From JADMJV01 sp964649085 (GTDB lineage Bacteria; Vulcanimicrobiota; Xenobia; Xenobiales; JADMJV01), in assembly GCA_964649085.1 (NCBI GenBank), contig CAZYPN010000008.1:1-64000 (forward strand): 64,000 nucleotides of DNA. The letters run 5' to 3'. The position numbers and the translations under genes are program-made. Below the pieces are notes generated by a model, which was given only the letters and a program-made list of their open reading frames with translations, did not search any database and was not told where the DNA came from. Positions 52,537 to 61,823 of the stretch are shown here, piece by piece (the stretch's first letter is position 1; every line of letters starts with the position of its first letter).

Positions 52537-52688
52537 TTTCGGACTTCCCTTCGGTGACTTGCAGTAAGCCTATCGAATCGAACGAACTTCAGATAGGCCG
52601 TCGATTAAACAATCCTTTAAGTAGATGAACAGTTTGTTACAAATTGACAAACCCAGGGTTTCCCCGTCGACTTCTGGAAACCAGGACC
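52537..52688. promoter_or_regulatory. AT-rich divergent intergenic region with two inverted repeats
   Basis: Between the divergent peptidoglycan-binding and sulfotransferase genes. GCCTATC (52568-52574) pairs with GATAGGC (52592-52598) across 17 nt, and TTTGTTACAAA (52633-52643) is a perfect 5-1-5 palindrome. The region is clearly more AT-rich than its surroundings. These could be operators; no promoter hexamer pair is convincing. A TTG at 52644 is an alternative start for the sulfotransferase. Confidence 0.35.
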
Positions 52689-53576
52689 GTGCTTCCCAAT
52701 TTTCTGGTCATTGGCGCGGGTCGCTCGGGCACAACCTCGCTTCATCACTATCTCGGCCAGCACCCTGAAGTCTATATCTCAAAGGTCAAGTCGCCCAGCC
52801 ACTTCTTCTGCCAGGGCAGAGTGATCCGAGATGCCTCTCAACTCAACTACTTCATTCCCGACCCCAAGAAGTATGAAGCCCTGTTCCAAGGCGTAGACCA
52901 GGAAAAGGCCGTGGGGGAAGTGTCTCCCGTCTACCTGGCTGCTTTACACGTCGCGCCCACCATTGCCAGGCAACTGCCCGAGGTCAAACTCTGCGGCCTG
53001 TTAAGAAACCCGATTGACCGCGCCTGGGCCCGCTACGTCGCTCGGCTCAGAGACGGATTGGAGCAGCGCACGATGGAGCAAATCCTGGCGGACGAAATCG
53101 GCAGTGGCCCGTTGTGCCGGGCAGACGCCTCGGGAACTTACCTGGCATCGGGTTGCTGCGGCCACTTCCTCAAGTCGTACTATGATCACTTTCCGGCACA
53201 TCAAATCCGGGTTGATCTCTTTGAGGATCTTGTCCGCGACCCGCTGGCCCTGATGTCGCGTTGGTACGAGTTTCTCGGCGTGAGCCCCGACTTCTCCCCC
53301 AATGTCACCCACCGCTATAATCAAAGCGGCGGCAAGATTCGCAATCCTGCCCTGCGAACCATTTGGACGACTACGGCTCCTATTCGCACTCGCCTGCGAA
53401 AGTATCTTCCTCAATCTCTACGAGACAGAGTCTTCAGACTTTTCACCCGGGAAGTCATCACTCCAACCATGTCGCCTGAATTACGAGAACAACTCGGCCA
53501 GTTGTTTCGAGAAGATACCCTGCGGCTACAGGACCTGATCGGTCGCGATCTCTCGGCCTGGATGAGGTCTCAATGA
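52689..53576 (+). CDS. PAPS-dependent sulfotransferase
   Basis: A 295-residue sulfotransferase. The 5'-phosphosulfate loop is LVIGAGRSGTTSLHHYL near residue 6, and the 3'-phosphate region is CGLLRNPIDRAWARY (Arg plus downstream residues). It moves a sulfuryl group from PAPS to a hydroxyl or amine on a small molecule or glycan in the cytoplasm. GTG 52689 is preferred because it aligns with the N-terminus of the adjacent paralogue; TTG 52644 would add 15 residues. It overlaps the second sulfotransferase by 4 bp. Confidence 0.85.
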   Translation: MLPNFLVIGAGRSGTTSLHHYLGQHPEVYISKVKSPSHFFCQGRVIRDASQLNYFIPDPKKYEALFQGVDQEKAVGEVSPVYLAALHVAPTIARQLPEVKLCGLLRNPIDRAWARYVARLRDGLEQRTMEQILADEIGSGPLCRADASGTYLASGCCGHFLKSYYDHFPAHQIRVDLFEDLVRDPLALMSRWYEFLGVSPDFSPNVTHRYNQSGGKIRNPALRTIWTTTAPIRTRLRKYLPQSLRDRVFRLFTREVITPTMSPELREQLGQLFREDTLRLQDLIGRDLSAWMRSQ

Positions 53577-54469
53577 GCTCCCCCAGTTTCCTCGTGATCG
53601 GTGCCGGCCGCAGCGGTACCACGGCGCTACACGCGGCCCTGAGCCAGCACCCTGAGGTGTTCGTTCCCTCTGAAAAGTCACCGAACTTTTTCGTATCACA
53701 GGATCCTCTACCCGAGTGGGAAACGGGCTCCGTTCGCCAGATGAAGTCGCATTGGATAAGTTCTTCTCGGCACTACCAGTCGCTGTTCCAGGGCTCAGAG
53801 AGCTTCATAGCCCGCGGCGAGGTATCGCCGGTCTATCTGCAGTCGACATACGCTGCTGCTCGCATTCAAGAGTATTGTCCCGAGGTCAAACTGATCGCCA
53901 TCCTGCGAGACCCCAGCGAAAGGGCCCATGCCCATTACTGGGGACGCCGCCGAGACGGACTGGAGTCAAGGGCTACCTTCAGCGAGGTCGTCGAGCAAGA
54001 GCTTCAACGACCGCTGCCCCAGCCGGTGGCCTTCGGAAGCTACCTGGCCTGCGGGCTCTACCATTACTTCCTCTCCTCCTACGATCAGCGGTTTCCGCCC
54101 GAAAACGTCAAAGTGTACCTCTACGAAGACTGGCTCGCCAATCCTACAGGCCTGCTGCAGGACCTGTTCCAGTTTCTTGGAGTCGACCCGGAGTTCCAAC
54201 CCTGCAATCGCCGAGGAGCTGGAAAGACCGGCGACATCGCCCATCCTGTCTTGAGGCAACTGTGGACCGCCAGCGTTGCCCTGCGCACCAGGCTGAGACC
54301 CTGGCTGCCACGCAGAATTCGCGACACCGCAGGGTCGGCATTTCTGCGCCAACTCAACAAGCCACCCCTGGAACCATCGTTGCGGGTCCGCTGCCTCAGC
54401 TACTTCCGCCAGGACCTGTTACGGCTACAGGATCGTCTGGGCCGCGATCTCTCCAGCTGGCTGGCCTGA
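53573..54469 (+). CDS. PAPS-dependent sulfotransferase, paralogue
   Basis: A 298-residue paralogue of the preceding protein: PAPS loop LVIGAGRSGTTALHAAL at residues 7-23, the AILRDPSERAHAHYWGRR 3'-phosphate segment, and the shared C-terminal LLRLQDRLGRDLSSWL. The tandem pair probably sulfates different positions or acceptors of one product. The ATG overlaps the preceding stop. Its last 74 bp overlap the 3' end of the convergent P450 gene. Confidence 0.87.
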   Translation: MSSPSFLVIGAGRSGTTALHAALSQHPEVFVPSEKSPNFFVSQDPLPEWETGSVRQMKSHWISSSRHYQSLFQGSESFIARGEVSPVYLQSTYAAARIQEYCPEVKLIAILRDPSERAHAHYWGRRRDGLESRATFSEVVEQELQRPLPQPVAFGSYLACGLYHYFLSSYDQRFPPENVKVYLYEDWLANPTGLLQDLFQFLGVDPEFQPCNRRGAGKTGDIAHPVLRQLWTASVALRTRLRPWLPRRIRDTAGSAFLRQLNKPPLEPSLRVRCLSYFRQDLLRLQDRLGRDLSSWLA

Positions 54470-55862
54470 ACCGCAGGCGACATCCCGGACGCCAATGGCT
54501 CCAATGGCGAAAGTCGCGCACCGGCATCGCCTTCGCTTCGATCACCAAGTCTCCCAGTTGCATCAATTCCTCCACCACCAGCCGTGCGATCAACTGATTG
54601 AGGGGCACACCATTGCAGGCGTGCTCGAACATGCCGAAGGGCGAATAACGCTCTCGGTCTGGGCTCTGCAAAAAACGATCGGGGTCGAATCGCCAGGGCT
54701 CGTCAAATACCTTCGGGTCGAGATGAGATTCGCGCACGCAAATTCTCACCAACCAACCCTTGGGGAAGTGCCAGCCTTCAAACTCGAACGGCGCTGCCAC
54801 CCGCCGATAGAGATACTCACTCTGATGCAACCGCAACGTCTCCTGCATCAGTCGATCGAGCACCTGGCCCCCCTCGGACCGAAGTCGCTTCCACCAGGAA
54901 GGATGAAGGGCCAGCTCGACCAGCAACCAGTGCAAGAAATCGCTGGCATTGGAAGTGGAGATACGCAGAATATAGGCCAGGTTTTCCTGACAAATGCGAT
55001 CGGGCAGGCCCGAATCGTGACGGCCGAGTTCTGCCAGCACTCCCCCACCGCAACCCCTTTGCGACATTTGTGTCATCAGGCCGCAAAGCCGATCCAGCGA
55101 AGCCAGGGTGGACCGAGACGGGCGAGTGGAATAGGACTGGCGGCAAAATCTGTCATACTCCTCTCGAAAGTCTTCGCTCAACGGGTTCTCGGCTGAAAGC
55201 CCAAGCAGTTTTTGAAAAAACACTTCCTGGCTGATGAGATGCAGGGCCGACGGCAACGAAAGGCCTTCGCGAAAAACCTTTCCGAGGTAGGCCCGGGTCC
55301 AGGTGCGCAGGGCTGCGTCGGCCTCTCCAATGATCTGCTTCGACATCGCGCGTCGAAAAGCGGGCCCGTAACGAGCGTAGACCTCTGGTTCCATGTAGCG
55401 CAAAAACCCGCCCGTCAGGCAGTGGTGGAAGGGCAAAGGACAGGGTCTCAAGGCGTCCTTGTGGCGGCTGAGCAGAGCTCGAGCGCGCTCGATGCCCACA
55501 ACGCAAATCACCCTGCGATGAAACTGGAGCATTTTGAACACCGGACCCAACTGCTGACTTTGTCGCTGGTAGAAGTCGGCGTCGCAGATGGCCTGCAAAG
55601 AATCCGTCCATGACAGGTTGCCGGGAGGCCAGCGTCCGGGCAGGCTGCTCCACAGGTGTCCAATCAAAGCTGCCGCCGTCAATAAGTGCAGCATCGCTGG
55701 AGAAACAAGGGCCAGCAGAACAACGAGGGCTACCCAGACCAGCCAGAGCACGATCAATCCAAGCCAGATTCTGGGAAAGAGTCTGGGCATCGACTTTCTC
55801 CGAAGCATTGCTAGCAAGGGCAAGCTGCAAGCCAGCAGATAGGCCGACTGTAGCCAGTTCAA
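54396..55862 (-). CDS. Cytochrome P450 with an N-terminal membrane anchor
   Basis: A 488-residue P450. The heme-ligand loop is SPFGMFEHACNGVPLNQL (Cys in HACNG), and the K-helix ExxR is QETLRL. The I-helix region (ISTSNASDFLHWL) lacks the usual A/G-G-x-D/E-T, so oxygen activation may be atypical. The first ~75 residues hold two hydrophobic segments (YLLACSLPLLAML and LIVLWLVWVALVVLLALV), unusual for bacterial P450s, which are mostly soluble. The TTG start overlaps the upstream acyltransferase stop (TTGA). Partner electron carriers are not in the window. Confidence 0.85.
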   Translation of the reverse strand: MNWLQSAYLLACSLPLLAMLRRKSMPRLFPRIWLGLIVLWLVWVALVVLLALVSPAMLHLLTAAALIGHLWSSLPGRWPPGNLSWTDSLQAICDADFYQRQSQQLGPVFKMLQFHRRVICVVGIERARALLSRHKDALRPCPLPFHHCLTGGFLRYMEPEVYARYGPAFRRAMSKQIIGEADAALRTWTRAYLGKVFREGLSLPSALHLISQEVFFQKLLGLSAENPLSEDFREEYDRFCRQSYSTRPSRSTLASLDRLCGLMTQMSQRGCGGGVLAELGRHDSGLPDRICQENLAYILRISTSNASDFLHWLLVELALHPSWWKRLRSEGGQVLDRLMQETLRLHQSEYLYRRVAAPFEFEGWHFPKGWLVRICVRESHLDPKVFDEPWRFDPDRFLQSPDRERYSPFGMFEHACNGVPLNQLIARLVVEELMQLGDLVIEAKAMPVRDFRHWSHWRPGCRLRFRPASWRDRGPDDPVAVTGPGGSS

Positions 55863-57721
55863 GGCCGCACCAGGGGTTCAAGCAGCGGGCGTAGGCGAGC
55901 GGCCCCCCTTGGGTTGAGGTGGGTATCGTCCCGATAGAGGCTCTGCCCGCCCTCGATCAGCAGGGTGCGGGGCTGGTTGCCCAGGAACAACGGCCCGGGG
56001 TCCAACACCTGGAGATCTTTTACTTTCGAGACAACCTCCCGGATGGGCTCCAGCTGAACCGCATACTCCTGGGGCAACAATCCCAGGCTCTCGGGATTTC
56101 CCCCCCAGAGCAAGGCCCGGGCCAGGGCTTTGCGAGGGTCGAAACCATAGACGGGCGTTTCCAACATCAGGGCACAGCGGCTCCCCGAGCCGGTGACGGT
56201 CGACACCGTCTGACCCAGCGACTCCTGCCAGCCAGGCTTGAGCTGGTAGTTCCAGCGCGCCACCAGCAACACTGTGGGCGGACGTTGGCGGGCAATGTGG
56301 TCGGCCACAGCCTGATTCCAGTGGCCCAGCTCGCCTTTCAGGGTGCAGGTGCTGGGCGCCGGGTAGTTCAGCAATGGCGGGGCCCCGGTGTGGGTGGCCA
56401 CCACGATCTTGCATCGGTGTTCTTGGGCCAACCGTTCCAGCTCGGGAATCAAGGACATGGCCTGACTGTCGCCCCAGAGCCAGAGACGCAGCGGCCCCTG
56501 CCCCAACTCGTGAAAGCGACCGCTGCGGGCCTCCTCCAGGCTGACCTCGTAATGCATCCAGGGGGCCTCGCTGCGTTCAGCCACGGACCGCACTTGGGTC
56601 GAGAAACGAGCGGGCAGCCCTTTGCTCCACTGAATGCCCAGCCCTACCAGCAGGGTCAACCCCTGAATGGCCAGAGCCGTGCCCACCACTCGATGGGCGC
56701 TCCAGTGGGGCCTGGGGTGACGTAGCGGCGTTTCTACATAGCGAAACGACCAGCGGGCCAGCAGATAGCTGGCCACCAGCCAGCTGACCCGCACATACAC
56801 CGGGGTGCGCTCCACCTTCCAATAGTTCCAATAGGCCATCATGGGCCAGTGCCACAAATACCAGGAGTAGCTGATCACCCCCAGATGCACCAGCCGAGGA
56901 TGCGACAACCAGCGCGCCCCCACCGTATCCATGGGTCGATGGGCAATGATCATCAGGGCCGTCAGCCCGCAGGGCACCAGCGTGGCCCAACCCGGCCACA
57001 CCAGCTTGTCGTCGCGAAACAGCAGCGAGGCCGCCAGAATACCCAGCAAACCCACCCAGGAAGCCAGCGGGCGCCAGCGAGCCGAAATCTCCACCGGATA
57101 GAGGGCAATGGCGGCCCCCAGCAGCAATTCCCAGGTGCGAGTGGGCAGCAGGTAAAAGGCCGCCTGGGCGTCGTGCTGGACCCACTGGGTGGTGAGTACG
57201 AAAGAGGCTAATCCCAACACCAGCAAGGCCCGCCGCAGCCGCATCCAGAGCAACACTGGATAGATCAGGTAGAACTGCTCTTCCACCGCCAGCGACCAGT
57301 AATGCAGAAAGGGTTTCTCCTGAGAGGCTCCGGCGAAATAGCCGCTGACTGAATAGAAGAAAAAGTTCGTTACCATCAGGCTCTGCGAGGCCAGGCAGCG
57401 ACCCAATTCGGCGAACTCTTCGGGCAACAAGAAAATCGCCCCCAGCAGCATGGTGGCCGAAGTGGCCACGATCAGCGCCGGAAACAGGCGATGCACACGG
57501 CGCTTCCAGAAGGTGATGAAGCGGAAGCGTCCGCTGTCGATCTCGCGGGTCACCAGAGAGGTGATGAGAAAGCCCGAGATCACGAAGAACATGTCCACGG
57601 CGATAAAGCCACCGCGGAAGATCAGCCCGGCGTGAAAACAAATGGCGATCACAATCGCCACCGCTCTCAAACCGTCGATGTCCGGTCGATACTGAAACCC
57701 CTGGCCGCCGCTTTCGGAAAT
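55859..57721 (-). CDS. OafA/YrhL-type acyltransferase with C-terminal SGNH domain; apparent ATT start
   Basis: About 620 residues. The N-terminal acyltransferase-3 domain has YRPDIDGLRAVAI, then DMFFVISGFLIT, HYWSLAVEEQFYLIYPV, and about ten membrane helices. The C-terminal SGNH-hydrolase-like domain has LWLWGDSQAMSL and the D-x-x-H in RDDTHLNPRGA. It O-acetylates surface glycans by moving acetyl groups across the membrane. The YRPDIDG motif lies upstream of the first TTG (57670). The only plausible start is ATT at 57721-57719, with GGGAGG five bases upstream. Confidence 0.88.
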   Translation of the reverse strand: MSESGGQGFQYRPDIDGLRAVAIVIAICFHAGLIFRGGFIAVDMFFVISGFLITSLVTREIDSGRFRFITFWKRRVHRLFPALIVATSATMLLGAIFLLPEEFAELGRCLASQSLMVTNFFFYSVSGYFAGASQEKPFLHYWSLAVEEQFYLIYPVLLWMRLRRALLVLGLASFVLTTQWVQHDAQAAFYLLPTRTWELLLGAAIALYPVEISARWRPLASWVGLLGILAASLLFRDDKLVWPGWATLVPCGLTALMIIAHRPMDTVGARWLSHPRLVHLGVISYSWYLWHWPMMAYWNYWKVERTPVYVRVSWLVASYLLARWSFRYVETPLRHPRPHWSAHRVVGTALAIQGLTLLVGLGIQWSKGLPARFSTQVRSVAERSEAPWMHYEVSLEEARSGRFHELGQGPLRLWLWGDSQAMSLIPELERLAQEHRCKIVVATHTGAPPLLNYPAPSTCTLKGELGHWNQAVADHIARQRPPTVLLVARWNYQLKPGWQESLGQTVSTVTGSGSRCALMLETPVYGFDPRKALARALLWGGNPESLGLLPQEYAVQLEPIREVVSKVKDLQVLDPGPLFLGNQPRTLLIEGGQSLYRDDTHLNPRGAARLRPLLEPLVRP

Positions 57722-57830
57722 GGTCGCCTCCCGGGTCGGTGCTTAGGCCACCCGCCCTCAGATTCCCTGCCCGGGAACCTTCAGTGACTTGCGAGGGTTG
57801 GCCCCTGGACCGTTTTCAAGGAGACTTTCA

Positions 57831-58328
57831 ATGCGACTTACCCCTCTGTGCCTGCTCGCCTTGCTGGTGGCGACCCCTGCCCTGGCCGAGGAACCGACGA
57901 CCCCCCGAAGTTCCATCTTGCTGTGCACCGAACTCTGCTTCGATGCCCGCCAGGGAGAAGGGTCGCTGCGCAAACACTCGCGGCCCACCGTGTTTACGGC
58001 CGACCAATGCGAGGCCGTTGTGGTCGTGGAAGACAGCGCGGAGTCGGGCTTCCGTCAGCAACTCAAGGTGCTGCCGCAGCTTGAGGGCGGGCAAATCCAA
58101 CTGGACCTGCAGGCTCAGGTGTCCCAGGGTCAACAAACCTGCTTGCAGCAATCGCTGCAGGCTTGGGTGACCCCAGGCTGCCCGCTGGTCTGCGAAATCG
58201 AAAGCCCCCAGACGCAACAAAAGCTACGCGTAATGGTGACCCCCTGGGTGGTAGGACCCCACCAACGCTTTCAGGGCATCGACAAGGACACCGGCAAGCC
58301 GATTTTGATTGACTTCGTCAGCAAGTAG
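57831..58328 (+). CDS. Small exported hypothetical protein
   Basis: A 165-residue protein with a Sec signal peptide (LCLLALLVATPALA, cleaved before EEP) and a beta-rich mature part holding six cysteines, including the LLCTELCF pair, CLQQS and CPLVCEI, that could form disulfides. Family not recognised. ATG 57831 is supported by AAGGAG eight bases upstream. Its 3' end overlaps the convergent metB-like gene by 11 bp. Confidence 0.7.
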   Translation: MRLTPLCLLALLVATPALAEEPTTPRSSILLCTELCFDARQGEGSLRKHSRPTVFTADQCEAVVVVEDSAESGFRQQLKVLPQLEGGQIQLDLQAQVSQGQQTCLQQSLQAWVTPGCPLVCEIESPQTQQKLRVMVTPWVVGPHQRFQGIDKDTGKPILIDFVSK

Positions 58329-59487
58329 CCGGAGTCAGGGCCCGGGCCAGAGCCTGCTCGAGGTCGGCCTTGAGGTCCTCGACGTTCTCGATGCCCACCG
58401 AGATGCGGATCAGCCCGTCGGCAATGCCCATCTCGTGGCGTCGGGGAGCCGGAATGCTGGCATGGGTCATCACCGCCGGCAGTTCGATCAGGCTCTCGAC
58501 CCCTCCCAGGCTTTCGGCCAACAGGAACAGCTTGGTATTTTCTACCAGCACGCGGGCTTCGTCGAGGCCGCCCTGAATCTCAAAGCTGATCATGCCGCCA
58601 AAGCCCTGCATCTGCTTGCCCGCCAGCGCGTGCTGAGGGTGCGAGGCCAGCCCCGGATAAATCACCCGACGCACGCCCGGATGGGCCTGGAGGAACTCGG
58701 CGATGGCCTGGGCGTTGCGAGCGTGGGCCTGCATGCGCACTCCCAGCGTCTTGAGGCCGCGCAGGGCCAGCCAGCAGTCGAACGGACCGGGAATGGCCCC
58801 CACCGCGTTCTGGTGGAACTTCATCTGCTCGAAGACCTCCTGAGAAGAGGTGGCGAGCACCCCTCCCACCAGGTCCGAGTGACCGCCCAAATACTTGGTG
58901 GCCGAGTGCATCACAATGTCGGCCCCCAGTTCCAGGGGTCGTTGGAACACCGGAGACATAAAGGTGTTGTCGACTACCACCAGCGCGCCATGCTTGTGGG
59001 CCAGCTGGCTGACCGCCGCAATGTCGGTCAATTTGAGTAAAGGATTGGTGGGCGACTCGATCCAGACCAGCTTGATGCCCGGGTTCAGCGCCTTTTCCAC
59101 CGCCGCCAGGTCGCTGGTATTGACGAAATGGGCGCGAACACCGAACTTGTCCATCACCCGGGTGAAAAAGCGGTAGGTGCCGCCGTAGACATCGTCGGAC
59201 ACCAGCACTTCGTCGCCGCTCTTGAGCAGATACATGCAGTTGTTGATAGCCGCCATGCCCGAAGCGAAGGCAATACCGTAGCGAGCCCCTTCCAGCGCCG
59301 CCAGGCATTCTTCATAGGCTTTGCGGGTGGGGTTATCGGTTCGGCTGTACTCGTAGCCCAGCCGGGGCTTACCCAGAGCTTCCTGAGCGTAGGTCGAGGT
59401 TTGGAAGATCGGCACGGTGACGGCCCCGGTCATGGCTTCGGGGTCCTGGCCAGCGTGAATAGCGAGCGTTTCGAGTGCGTATTTCAT
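58318..59487 (-). CDS. metB: Trans-sulfuration PLP enzyme (cystathionine gamma-synthase/lyase family)
   Basis: A 389-residue fold-type I PLP enzyme with YEYSRTDNPTRKAYEE, FASGMAAI, SDDVYGGTYR, VVDNTFMSPV and the Schiff-base lysine in HSATKYLGGHSDLVGG. It makes or cleaves cystathionine in methionine/cysteine interconversion; synthase and lyase cannot be told apart from sequence, so metB is a best guess. The ATG overlaps the secG stop by 4 bp, tying it to the glycolytic operon pgk-tpiA-secG. Confidence 0.9.
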   Translation of the reverse strand: MKYALETLAIHAGQDPEAMTGAVTVPIFQTSTYAQEALGKPRLGYEYSRTDNPTRKAYEECLAALEGARYGIAFASGMAAINNCMYLLKSGDEVLVSDDVYGGTYRFFTRVMDKFGVRAHFVNTSDLAAVEKALNPGIKLVWIESPTNPLLKLTDIAAVSQLAHKHGALVVVDNTFMSPVFQRPLELGADIVMHSATKYLGGHSDLVGGVLATSSQEVFEQMKFHQNAVGAIPGPFDCWLALRGLKTLGVRMQAHARNAQAIAEFLQAHPGVRRVIYPGLASHPQHALAGKQMQGFGGMISFEIQGGLDEARVLVENTKLFLLAESLGGVESLIELPAVMTHASIPAPRRHEMGIADGLIRISVGIENVEDLKADLEQALARALTPATC

Positions 59488-59807
59488 ATCTTGATCGTGT
59501 AGGCCACCAGAATCGACATAAAGAGAAACGTGTAGGCCAGTCGAGTGGTGATGCCGGCCAGGCGCTCTTCGGGAGTCATTTTGCCCTTACCACCGCCGCC
59601 GCTATTCGGCGCCGCCGAAAGCGACTGTTGCATCAGGCCCTCTGACTTGGAGGTATTCATGGTCACGCACACCACCAGGCTCAGGCACACCAGAAAGTAG
59701 ACCGACAGCACCACCATCTGCATGGGTCCCATGACGGGCGCGGTTGCTACGGTTTCGAATTGCACCCCGGGAATCACCGTGGGTACGGGGGTTTGGGCAA
59801 ACCACAT
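59484..59807 (-). CDS. secG: Preprotein translocase subunit SecG
   Basis: A 107-residue protein with two hydrophobic segments (MVVLSVYFLVCLSLVVCVTM, residues ~31-50, and LAYTFLFMSILVAYTI at the C-terminus) and a Gly-rich central loop (NSGGGGKGKM). This is the SecG topology. The order tpiA-secG is common. SecG aids SecYE-dependent export. It starts 9 bp after tpiA's stop. Confidence 0.9.
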   Translation of the reverse strand: MWFAQTPVPTVIPGVQFETVATAPVMGPMQMVVLSVYFLVCLSLVVCVTMNTSKSEGLMQQSLSAAPNSGGGGKGKMTPEERLAGITTRLAYTFLFMSILVAYTIKI

Positions 59808-59816
59808 AAGCTCTCC

Positions 59817-60593
59817 TTAGTTGGCCAGACTGGCCTGAGTCTGGAATTGAATAATCCGGGCAAAGCTGTCGGCCTTGAGGCTGGCCCCGCCGACGAGCGC
59901 GCCGTCGATATTGGGACAGGCCATCAGGGCGTCGATGTTGTCCGGCTTCACACTGCCACCGTAGAGCAAACGGACCTGCTGGGCAATGCGTTCCCCAAAC
60001 AGGTTGCCCAGTTCCTGGCGCAGCACCGAAATGGTCTTCTCGGCCTCGTCCGGGGTATCGGATTTGCCGGTGCCGATAGCCCAGATCGGCTCGTAGGCCA
60101 CCACCAGCTTGTCGCCGCTGTCGATGGACTGGCCTTTCAGTGCGCCCTGCAACTGCCCCACCACGACGTCGCGGGTCTTGCCGGCTTCACGCTGCTCCAG
60201 CGACTCGCCCACGCACAGAATGGGGACCAGACCGTGTTGCAGCGCGGCTTCGACCTTCTTGTGGCAGTCGCCGTCTTTCTCGCCAAACAGGGCGCGTCGT
60301 TCGGAGTGGCCGATGATCACGTAGCTGCAGCCGCAATCGCGCAGCATGCTGGGTGAGACTTCACCGGTAAAGGCCCCCGACTCTTTCCAGTAGAGGTTCT
60401 GACCGCCCAGACCATAGTGACTCTTGCCCTGCAGCAAGGCGCCCACCTCGGTGAGCAGGTGGAAGCTGGGACACAGCACGGCTTCGCGGTCTTTCAGGGG
60501 GAAGGCGGTTTTCAGCAGATCTTCCACCAGATTGCGAGCCTCTCGACGAGAGAGGTTCATTTTCCAGTTGGCTGCGAGCAGAGGAACGCGCAT
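59817..60593 (-). CDS. tpiA: Triosephosphate isomerase
   Basis: A 258-residue TIM-barrel enzyme: AANWKMN with the active-site Asn-Lys at residues 9-11, VIIGHSERR (catalytic His), VAYEPIWAIGTGK (catalytic Glu and loop 6) and LYGGSVKPDN. It interconverts DHAP and GAP in glycolysis. It lies 18 bp downstream of pgk with GGAGATTGCAATGCG-type spacing at its start. Confidence 0.97.
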   Translation of the reverse strand: MRVPLLAANWKMNLSRREARNLVEDLLKTAFPLKDREAVLCPSFHLLTEVGALLQGKSHYGLGGQNLYWKESGAFTGEVSPSMLRDCGCSYVIIGHSERRALFGEKDGDCHKKVEAALQHGLVPILCVGESLEQREAGKTRDVVVGQLQGALKGQSIDSGDKLVVAYEPIWAIGTGKSDTPDEAEKTISVLRQELGNLFGERIAQQVRLLYGGSVKPDNIDALMACPNIDGALVGGASLKADSFARIIQFQTQASLAN

Positions 60594-60611
60594 TGCAATC
60601 TCCTTTTCGGT

Positions 60612-61805
60612 TCAGGCGGGGGTAGCGCTGCGACGCAGCACCGCCACTCCCGGCAATTCTTGACCCTCGAGGAACTCCATGGAAGCTCCCCCTCCGGTCG
60701 AAACGTGGGTGATCTTGTCGGCCAGACCCATCTGGGTCACGGCCGCGGCCGAATCGCCGCCGCCCACACAGGACTGGGCCGAACCGTCGGCGATGGCCTG
60801 AGCCACCCTTCGGGTGCCGGCATCGAAGGGAGGCACTTCGAAAACGCCCATCGGGCCGTTCCAGAACACGGTTTTGGCGGCCGCGATTTCCTGCGCGTAG
60901 CGCTCGGCCGAGCGCGGTCCGATGTCCAGGCCCATCTTGTCGGCCGGAATGCTGCGAGCGTCGACCACTTCGGCCGGGCTGCCGTCCTTGATGGCCGTCG
61001 AGACCTGCACGTCCTCGGGCAGCAGCAAGCGCACGCCGGCCTGACGGGCCTTCTCCTGGATGCGACGGGGCAGGTCGAGGTCGGCCTCGCAGAGCGACTT
61101 GCCGATTTCGGCCCCCTCGGCCTTGAGGAAGCTGAAGGCCATCCCCCCGCCGATCAAGATCACGTCCGCCTTGGTGACCAACGACTCCAGCACGGCGATT
61201 TTATCCGACACTTTGGAGCCGCCCAGAATGGCGACGAAGGGCTTCTGGGGAGAGGCCAGCAAGTTGCCCAACTGGGTCAGTTCGGCCTCCATCAGCAATC
61301 CGGCGGCGGCGGGCAATTTGGAGGCCACCCCATGGGTCGAGGCGTGGGCGCGGTGGGCCGTACCGAAGGCGTCGTTGACGTAGACGTGGCCGTGCCTGGC
61401 CAGTTCGGCCGCGAAAGCCGAGTCGTTGCCTTCCTCCTGGGGGTGAAACCGCAGATTCTCCAGCAGCAACACTTGCCCGGGCTGGAGCGCGGCACTCAGG
61501 GCCAGAGTCTCCTCGCCCACACAGTCGGGCGCCAGCTGGACCGGCTTGCCCAGCAACTCCTGCAGACGACTGGCCACCGGAGCCAGGCTGAACTCGGGGT
61601 TGCGCTTGCCCTTGGGTCGCCCCAGATGGGACATCAGCACCACCGAGGCACCTTGTTCCAGGACGTAGCGAATGCTGGGTAGCGAAGCCAGAATGCGGGT
61701 ATCGTCGCTGACCTTGCCGTCCTGCAGCGGACAGTTGAGGTCGACGCGCATCAGCACGCGCTTGCCTTTGAAATCCATATCCTTGAGAGTGAAAAATTCG
61801 CCCAT
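60612..61805 (-). CDS. pgk: Phosphoglycerate kinase
   Basis: A 397-residue kinase of standard length: RVLMRVDLNCPL at the N-terminus, VVLMSHLGRPKG, LENLRFHPQEEGND, ILGGSKVSDKI and the C-terminal STGGGASMEFLEG. It transfers phosphate between 1,3-BPG and ADP. AAGGAA precedes ATG 61805. First gene of pgk-tpiA-secG-metB; gap is not directly upstream. Confidence 0.97.
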   Translation of the reverse strand: MGEFFTLKDMDFKGKRVLMRVDLNCPLQDGKVSDDTRILASLPSIRYVLEQGASVVLMSHLGRPKGKRNPEFSLAPVASRLQELLGKPVQLAPDCVGEETLALSAALQPGQVLLLENLRFHPQEEGNDSAFAAELARHGHVYVNDAFGTAHRAHASTHGVASKLPAAAGLLMEAELTQLGNLLASPQKPFVAILGGSKVSDKIAVLESLVTKADVILIGGGMAFSFLKAEGAEIGKSLCEADLDLPRRIQEKARQAGVRLLLPEDVQVSTAIKDGSPAEVVDARSIPADKMGLDIGPRSAERYAQEIAAAKTVFWNGPMGVFEVPPFDAGTRRVAQAIADGSAQSCVGGGDSAAAVTQMGLADKITHVSTGGGASMEFLEGQELPGVAVLRRSATPA

Positions 61806-61823
61806 CGCAGTTCCTTTCCAAGC

